Source of the DNA: Natrinema versiforme
Lineage (GTDB): Archaea; Halobacteriota; Halobacteria; Halobacteriales; Natrialbaceae
DNA: 64,000 bases
Reading direction: 5' to 3'
Assembly: GCF_005576615.1 (NCBI RefSeq)
Contig: NZ_CP040332.1
Span: 124,001 to 188,000 of the forward strand
Position 1 is the stretch's first letter. Each line of letters begins with the position of its first letter. A model generated the notes under the pieces. It was not told the origin of the DNA. It worked only from the letters and a program-made list of their open reading frames with translations, and made no database searches. Of this stretch, positions 60,036 to 64,000 are shown in pieces. The position numbers were made by a program, and so were the translations under genes.

Positions 60036-62249
60036 TCAGCGGCCGGCGGGGTCGAGTAGTTCGACCGGGTGACGCGTCCCCGGTAACAGGAGCGCGTCGA
60101 GCTGTTCCATGCAGGAGGTGCCGCTGGCGACGACTGTCCGGTCGTCAACCTCCGGCTCGAACTGCTCGGCGAGCGTCTCGCCGACATCCATGCTCAGGTC
60201 ATAGTACTCGCTCTTGTAGCCGAAGCTGCCGGCCATGCCGCAACACTCCACGTCCGAGGTCAGCACGTCGTAGCCGACCCGATCGAGCACCGTCTCGGTG
60301 TACGTCTCCAGACCGAGCGTGCGCTGCTGACAGTGGCTGTGGTACGCGACGCCGTCCCCGTCGCCGGCTGGCACCGCGTCGGCGTCCGCTCCATTCTCCA
60401 GCAGCCCGTACACGTACTCGAGTACCTCGTAGCTCCCCTCGTCGAGTTGCGCCTGGGTTTCGGCGGGAAGTAGCTTCTCGTACTCCCGGCGGAACATCGC
60501 CAGGTCGCTCGGCTCGACGACGACCACGTCGTACCCCTCCTCGACATAGGGGAGCAGCGCCGACGCGGCGTCCGCCGCCTTCGCCTCGGCCGTCGCGATC
60601 ATCCCTTGGGACAGCGGCGCGCGCCCGGAGCCGCCGACATCGGGGACGACTACCTCGCAGCCGAGCGCCTCCAGCACGCGGACGGCGGCCTTGCCACGCT
60701 CGGTCTGGACGTAGTTCGTGTACACGTCCGGGTACAGCGCGACGCGACGGTCGGGATCCGCGACGCGGCTCTTGCGCTCCCCGGCCCAGTCGCGCAGCGT
60801 CGTTCGCTCGAACGCCGGCAGGTCGCGCCGGGCGTCGATGCCCAGCACCGACTCCATCGCCTTCCGGGCGATCCCGGTCGAGGCGACGGCGTTGGAGAGG
60901 GGGGCGGTCGCGCTCCCGAGCTTGGCGACGGTCTCGAAGTTCCCGAAGAACCGCTTGCGCAGCGGCGTGCCGCTCTCCTCCTCGTCGGGCACGAGGCCGT
61001 CGACGAGCAGGTCGTCGAACCCCGGGTCCTTCCCGCGGTTGATGCGGTCGCGGACGACCGTGTTGATCCACGGGATGTCAATCTTCACCGGACAGGCGTT
61101 CACGCAGCGCGAGCAGCCGGTACAGAGGTCGTTGAACTCCTCGGCGACGTCGTTTCCCTCGATCCCGGCCTCCCAGCCGGTGGCGATGCCGCCCGTGTAC
61201 GTCTCGCCGCCGAACGCGTGCCCGCCAACTGACTGGAAGTTCGCACACGAGTTCGCACATGCGCCACACCGGATGCAGTACAGCGTCTCCCGGAGGTCGT
61301 CGTCCTGCCGCATCGCCCGCCGGCCGTTGTCGATGAGGACGAGGTGGAAGTCCCGCTCCTCGTCGCCGGCCCCGGAGCCCGGTTCGTCCGCCCGGTTGAA
61401 GTCGATTGTCGGCGTATCGACCGGCGGGGTCAAAAGCGACAGGTACTGCGGGATCTCCTGGCCGGTGGCCGACCGCGAGATGAGCTCCGCGAACGGCTCC
61501 AGTTCGGCGACCGACGGGATGATCTTCTCGATCCCCGCGACGGCGACGTGCGTGTCGGGGATCGACGCGCACTTGCGGGCGTTCCCTTCGTTGGTCACCA
61601 GAGCGATCGACCCGCTCTCCGCCATGACGAAGTTCGCGCCCGTGATTCCGACCTCCGCGTTGTCGATCCGGTCGCCGAGGAACTCGCGGGCGAACGCGGT
61701 CAGCTTCTGGGCGGAATCAAGCGACTCGTCGGGGTCGAACTCCCGCTCGAACAGTTCCGTTATTTCCTCTCGGGACTTGTGCAGCGAGGGGCCGACGATG
61801 TGCGACGGGGCTTCCTCGGCGACCTGGATGACGAACTCCCCGAGGTCGGTCTCCCAAATCTCCAGCCCGCCCTCCTCCAGGGCCTCGTTGAGGTCTATCT
61901 CCTCGGTCGTCATCGACTTCGACTTCACGACCGTCTCGGCGGCCTCCGCCTCGGCCACCTCGGCGATGTAGCGGTTCGCGTCGGCCGCGTCGTCGGCCAC
62001 GTACACCGTCCCACCGTTCTCCTCGACGGCGTTGCGCGTCCGGTGGATGAGCTCCGGGAGGCGTTCTATCGCGTCCTCCTTTATCTCCCGCGCCCTGGTG
62101 CGGTTCCGTTCGTGGACGTCCTCCCCGACGGCCTTCACGGCGTCGTACCGGTCGGCGTTGAACAGCCGCGTGTTCGCCTTTATTTCGTCGCCCTCCAATG
62201 CTAGCAGCGTGCGGATGCGGTCGGCATCCGTTCGTTGTGAGTCACTCAT
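60036..62249 (-). CDS. LutB-LutA type fused L-lactate dehydrogenase iron-sulfur protein
   Basis: 737 residues. Residues about 60-290 are a LUD domain (LutB N-terminal part: MAESGSIALVTNEGNARKCA). Two [4Fe-4S] motifs follow (CIRCGACANSCANF and CTGCSRCVNACPVKI). The last about 240 residues form a CCG-type domain (HSHCQQRTLGLETYTETVL with DVECCGMAGSFGYKSEYYDL) as in LutA/GlpC. In bacteria LutA, LutB and LutC are separate proteins that together oxidise L-lactate to pyruvate; here A and B are one chain. It overlaps the LutC gene by eight bases. Confidence 0.88.
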   Translation of the reverse strand: MSDSQRTDADRIRTLLALEGDEIKANTRLFNADRYDAVKAVGEDVHERNRTRAREIKEDAIERLPELIHRTRNAVEENGGTVYVADDAADANRYIAEVAEAEAAETVVKSKSMTTEEIDLNEALEEGGLEIWETDLGEFVIQVAEEAPSHIVGPSLHKSREEITELFEREFDPDESLDSAQKLTAFAREFLGDRIDNAEVGITGANFVMAESGSIALVTNEGNARKCASIPDTHVAVAGIEKIIPSVAELEPFAELISRSATGQEIPQYLSLLTPPVDTPTIDFNRADEPGSGAGDEERDFHLVLIDNGRRAMRQDDDLRETLYCIRCGACANSCANFQSVGGHAFGGETYTGGIATGWEAGIEGNDVAEEFNDLCTGCSRCVNACPVKIDIPWINTVVRDRINRGKDPGFDDLLVDGLVPDEEESGTPLRKRFFGNFETVAKLGSATAPLSNAVASTGIARKAMESVLGIDARRDLPAFERTTLRDWAGERKSRVADPDRRVALYPDVYTNYVQTERGKAAVRVLEALGCEVVVPDVGGSGRAPLSQGMIATAEAKAADAASALLPYVEEGYDVVVVEPSDLAMFRREYEKLLPAETQAQLDEGSYEVLEYVYGLLENGADADAVPAGDGDGVAYHSHCQQRTLGLETYTETVLDRVGYDVLTSDVECCGMAGSFGYKSEYYDLSMDVGETLAEQFEPEVDDRTVVASGTSCMEQLDALLLPGTRHPVELLDPAGR

Positions 62250-62769
62250 TGTCCCTGATGATGACGATGTGGACCTCCTCGGGGCCGTGGACGCCCTGCA
62301 CGAGTGCGCCCATGTCCCCGGTCGAACTCGGCCCCGTTGCGAGGACGAACGACCGGCGACCGGCCGCGAACTCGGCCCGCAGCCAGTCGAAAGCCTCCGA
62401 GAGGTCCGTCCTGATGTCGCTCGCCCTGATCACGACCACGTGCCGTGACGGGTACAGGCCGACGAACTCGTCGCCGTCGGCCCGCGACTCGACGGCGACC
62501 GTGCCGAGCGACGCGATCCCCATGCGCGACCCCGTCACGCCGGTCGCCGCCGCCCGGAGCTGTGACGGTGACGGGTCGAGCGTCACTGGGGCGTCCGCGA
62601 GCGAGAGGTCGTCGAACGGGAGTTCGGCCCCGACGGCGGGCGCTTCGATCACGTCCGCGAGCGTCGCCCCGAGCTCGTCGGGCGGGACGACCGTCGTCGG
62701 GGTGTCCAGGTCTGACAGTGATTGCCGGAACTCCGTCACCGACCCCGTGACCGCCCCTCCTTCAGACAT
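62242..62769 (-). CDS. lutC: LutC-like LUD domain protein
   Basis: 175 residues. LUD-fold landmarks include ASLGTVAVESRADGDEFVGL with YPSRHVVVIRASDI and ATGPSSTGDMGALVQGVHGP. LutC is a required partner of LutA-LutB for lactate use. It is the gene immediately upstream of the fused LutB-LutA gene and overlaps it, so the complete lactate oxidation module is present. Confidence 0.9.
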   Translation of the reverse strand: MSEGGAVTGSVTEFRQSLSDLDTPTTVVPPDELGATLADVIEAPAVGAELPFDDLSLADAPVTLDPSPSQLRAAATGVTGSRMGIASLGTVAVESRADGDEFVGLYPSRHVVVIRASDIRTDLSEAFDWLRAEFAAGRRSFVLATGPSSTGDMGALVQGVHGPEEVHIVIIRDNE

Positions 62770-62865
62770 CGTTCCCTCGTTCGGCGCTCGCGGTTCGGTC
62801 CATTAGGGGACGACGGCTCGTCCTCGCCGGTCGCGGTGACACCGACATGCTGGTGGAGAGAATGG

Positions 62866-63297
62866 TTACTCGGCCCCCGTAACCGTGACGACCGGCCGCT
62901 CTGTATTCAGGAGGATCGACTGTGTCACGCTGCCGAACAGCGCCTTCCCGGTGGGGGACCGCGACCGCCCGCCGAGGACGAGGTAGCGGGCGTCGACCTC
63001 GTCGGCGTACCCGACGACGGATTTGTTGGGGTTCCCGACCCTGCTGACGACCTCGTGGTCCCCAATGACCTCGTCAAGCCCTGCCGTCGCCTCGGCCGCC
63101 GCGGTCGCCTCGATGGACCCCGAGTCCGTCTCCCGCGTACTGGACTCCCGCTCGACACGTCTCGTGTACTCGGTCTCCTCGATGACGTGGACGAGGTGGA
63201 GTTCGTCGCCGAACGCCCTGGCCAACTCGTCCGCCTGCATCGCGACGTCTCTGGACCCGTCGGAGCCGCTGATGGCTGCCACGATAACCATATTCAT
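62866..63297 (-). CDS. Universal stress protein (UspA domain)
   Basis: 143 residues. It has the UspA fold with N-terminal MVIVAAISGSDGSRDVAMQA, the central LHLVHVIEETEYT, and the C-terminal ATP-binding-type loop LVLGGRSRSPTGKALFGSVT followed by QSILLNTERPVVTV. A G-2x-G-9x-G pattern (GGRSRSPTGKALFGS) is recognisable. Role in this operon unclear; Usp genes often accompany transport or catabolic operons in haloarchaea. ATG 63297 (MNMVIV) was used; 63318 is an alternative. Confidence 0.88.
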   Translation of the reverse strand: MNMVIVAAISGSDGSRDVAMQADELARAFGDELHLVHVIEETEYTRRVERESSTRETDSGSIEATAAAEATAGLDEVIGDHEVVSRVGNPNKSVVGYADEVDARYLVLGGRSRSPTGKALFGSVTQSILLNTERPVVTVTGAE

Positions 63298-63350
63298 TGG
63301 GGATAGCCGTTCGAACATAAATGTTCTCCCTCCGAGGCTCGACCCGCTGC

Positions 63351-64000
63351 TCAGTCGACTGAGATCACGCCTTTGACAACGTCCGGCTCCGCGGCCCGCT
63401 CGAACGCGTCACCGATCCGATCGAGCGGGGCCTCGAAGTCGATGATCCCCGCTGCGTCGACGACGCCGCAGTCGAGCATGGATATCGCGGTCGGGTACGT
63501 ATTCGCGAAGCGGTAGCTCCCGCGGACATCCAGCTGCCTGCGGACCAACTCGAACGTGTCGACCGGCACCTCAGCCTCGGGGGCGAGGCCGACGAGCACT
63601 GCGGTGCCGCCGGCCCGCGGCACGTCGAGTGTCGCTTCGATGGCGGGCGGTGCACCGGTCGCCTCTATCGCGGCGTCGACGCCTCCCCCGAACGCCTCCC
63701 GGACCGCCGCGGTCACGTCCGCCTCGCGGCTGTCGACCGCGAGATCGGCCCCGCGGTCCACGGCCCGGTCGAGCTTCGACTCGACGACGTCGACGACCGC
63801 GACATCTCCCGCGCCGGCCGCCCGCGCGGCGTCGGCCGTGAGGAGCCCTATCGGCCCCGCGCCCATGACTAGCACCGAGTCGCCCACGCCTATCTCCGCC
63901 CGGCGGACGGCGTGGACACCGACGCTCAGCGGCTCACAGAGTGCGCCCTCCCGGGTCGGTACCGAGTCGGGGAGGGCATACACGTACTCGGCCGGCCAGG
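63351..64000 (-). CDS. Zinc-dependent alcohol/sugar dehydrogenase, C-terminal part (runs off window)
   Basis: About 215 residues seen. It has the MDR-family Rossmann domain: EPLSVGVHAVRRAEIGVGDS, NAD loop VLVMGAGPIGLLTADAARAA, and VDAAIEATGAPPAIEATLDV. The EPLSVGVHA motif is typical of sorbitol/L-threonine dehydrogenase-type sugar dehydrogenases. The N-terminus with zinc sites lies beyond 64000. It is the first visible gene of the - strand operon and could oxidise the pathway's sugar or 2-keto-3-deoxy acid. Confidence 0.87.
   Translation of the reverse strand, partial: WPAEYVYALPDSVPTREGALCEPLSVGVHAVRRAEIGVGDSVLVMGAGPIGLLTADAARAAGAGDVAVVDVVESKLDRAVDRGADLAVDSREADVTAAVREAFGGGVDAAIEATGAPPAIEATLDVPRAGGTAVLVGLAPEAEVPVDTFELVRRQLDVRGSYRFANTYPTAISMLDCGVVDAAGIIDFEAPLDRIGDAFERAAEPDVVKGVISVD

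Noticed and set aside
1-64000. CRISPR array
   Set aside because: No regularly spaced direct repeats of 24-40 bases were seen; the repeats found are isolated pairs.

Overview
The window is chromosomal DNA from a halophilic archaeon (class Halobacteria). The evidence is high GC with very acidic proteins, haloarchaea-specific membrane families (MoxR/DUF58/DUF4350, DUF1616), a Tat-type lipoprotein signal on the sugar-binding protein, archaeal TATA-like boxes, and a halophile-type IS200/IS605 element. The heavy use of CTCGAG (Leu-Glu) in most of the window would suit a Natrialbaceae-like host, but that is only an impression. I found no rRNA, tRNA or CRISPR array.

Layout. 1-2966: end of an amidohydrolase, a YqcI/YcgG protein coupled to an isochorismatase-like hydrolase, and a NadE-like protein that has lost its ATP-binding motif. 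2967-3881: low-GC, gene-poor. 3882-9600: a MoxR-type membrane cluster in two convergent halves (small membrane protein, DUF4350, MoxR ATPase on +; DUF58, a membrane protein and a conserved protein on -). 9709-28408: a large glycan locus with a UDP-sulfoquinovose-synthase-like enzyme, nucleotide-sugar epimerases, WecB/WecC, four glycosyltransferases, a methyltransferase, a flippase, a polytopic membrane protein and two alkaline-phosphatase-superfamily enzymes. 28483-31799: DUF1616 and a large Ig-repeat surface protein with a DUF4129-like tail.

32050-34072 is an IS605-type element. Its TnpA gene carries an in-frame stop inside a palindrome-rich insertion, while a small DUF2080/AbrB-like gene and TnpB (all RuvC residues present) look intact. 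34732-49519 is sugar-acid catabolism: D-galactonate dehydratase, an SGNH hydrolase and an SMP-30 lactonase on +, then a long - strand operon (alcohol dehydrogenase, ABC sugar importer, AGE epimerase, mannonate dehydratase, NAD sugar dehydrogenase, second MR/MLE dehydratase), divergent from an IclR regulator with two matching palindromes in the intergenic region. A decayed DUF429 gene and an orphan IS605-end hairpin lie inside this region.

50562-56693 is a degraded island: a xanthine-dehydrogenase FAD-subunit pseudogene beside an orphan MocA-like gene, PadR remnant, tyrosine integrase, truncated transposase, methyltransferase, and two families of short repeats. 56694-64000 is a second catabolic operon (Gfo/Idh oxidoreductase, FAH-family hydrolase, MR/MLE dehydratase, fused LutB-LutA lactate dehydrogenase, LutC, universal stress protein, zinc alcohol dehydrogenase). 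It fits a deoxy-sugar pathway that ends in pyruvate plus lactate, and the near absence of CTCGAG there suggests separate acquisition.
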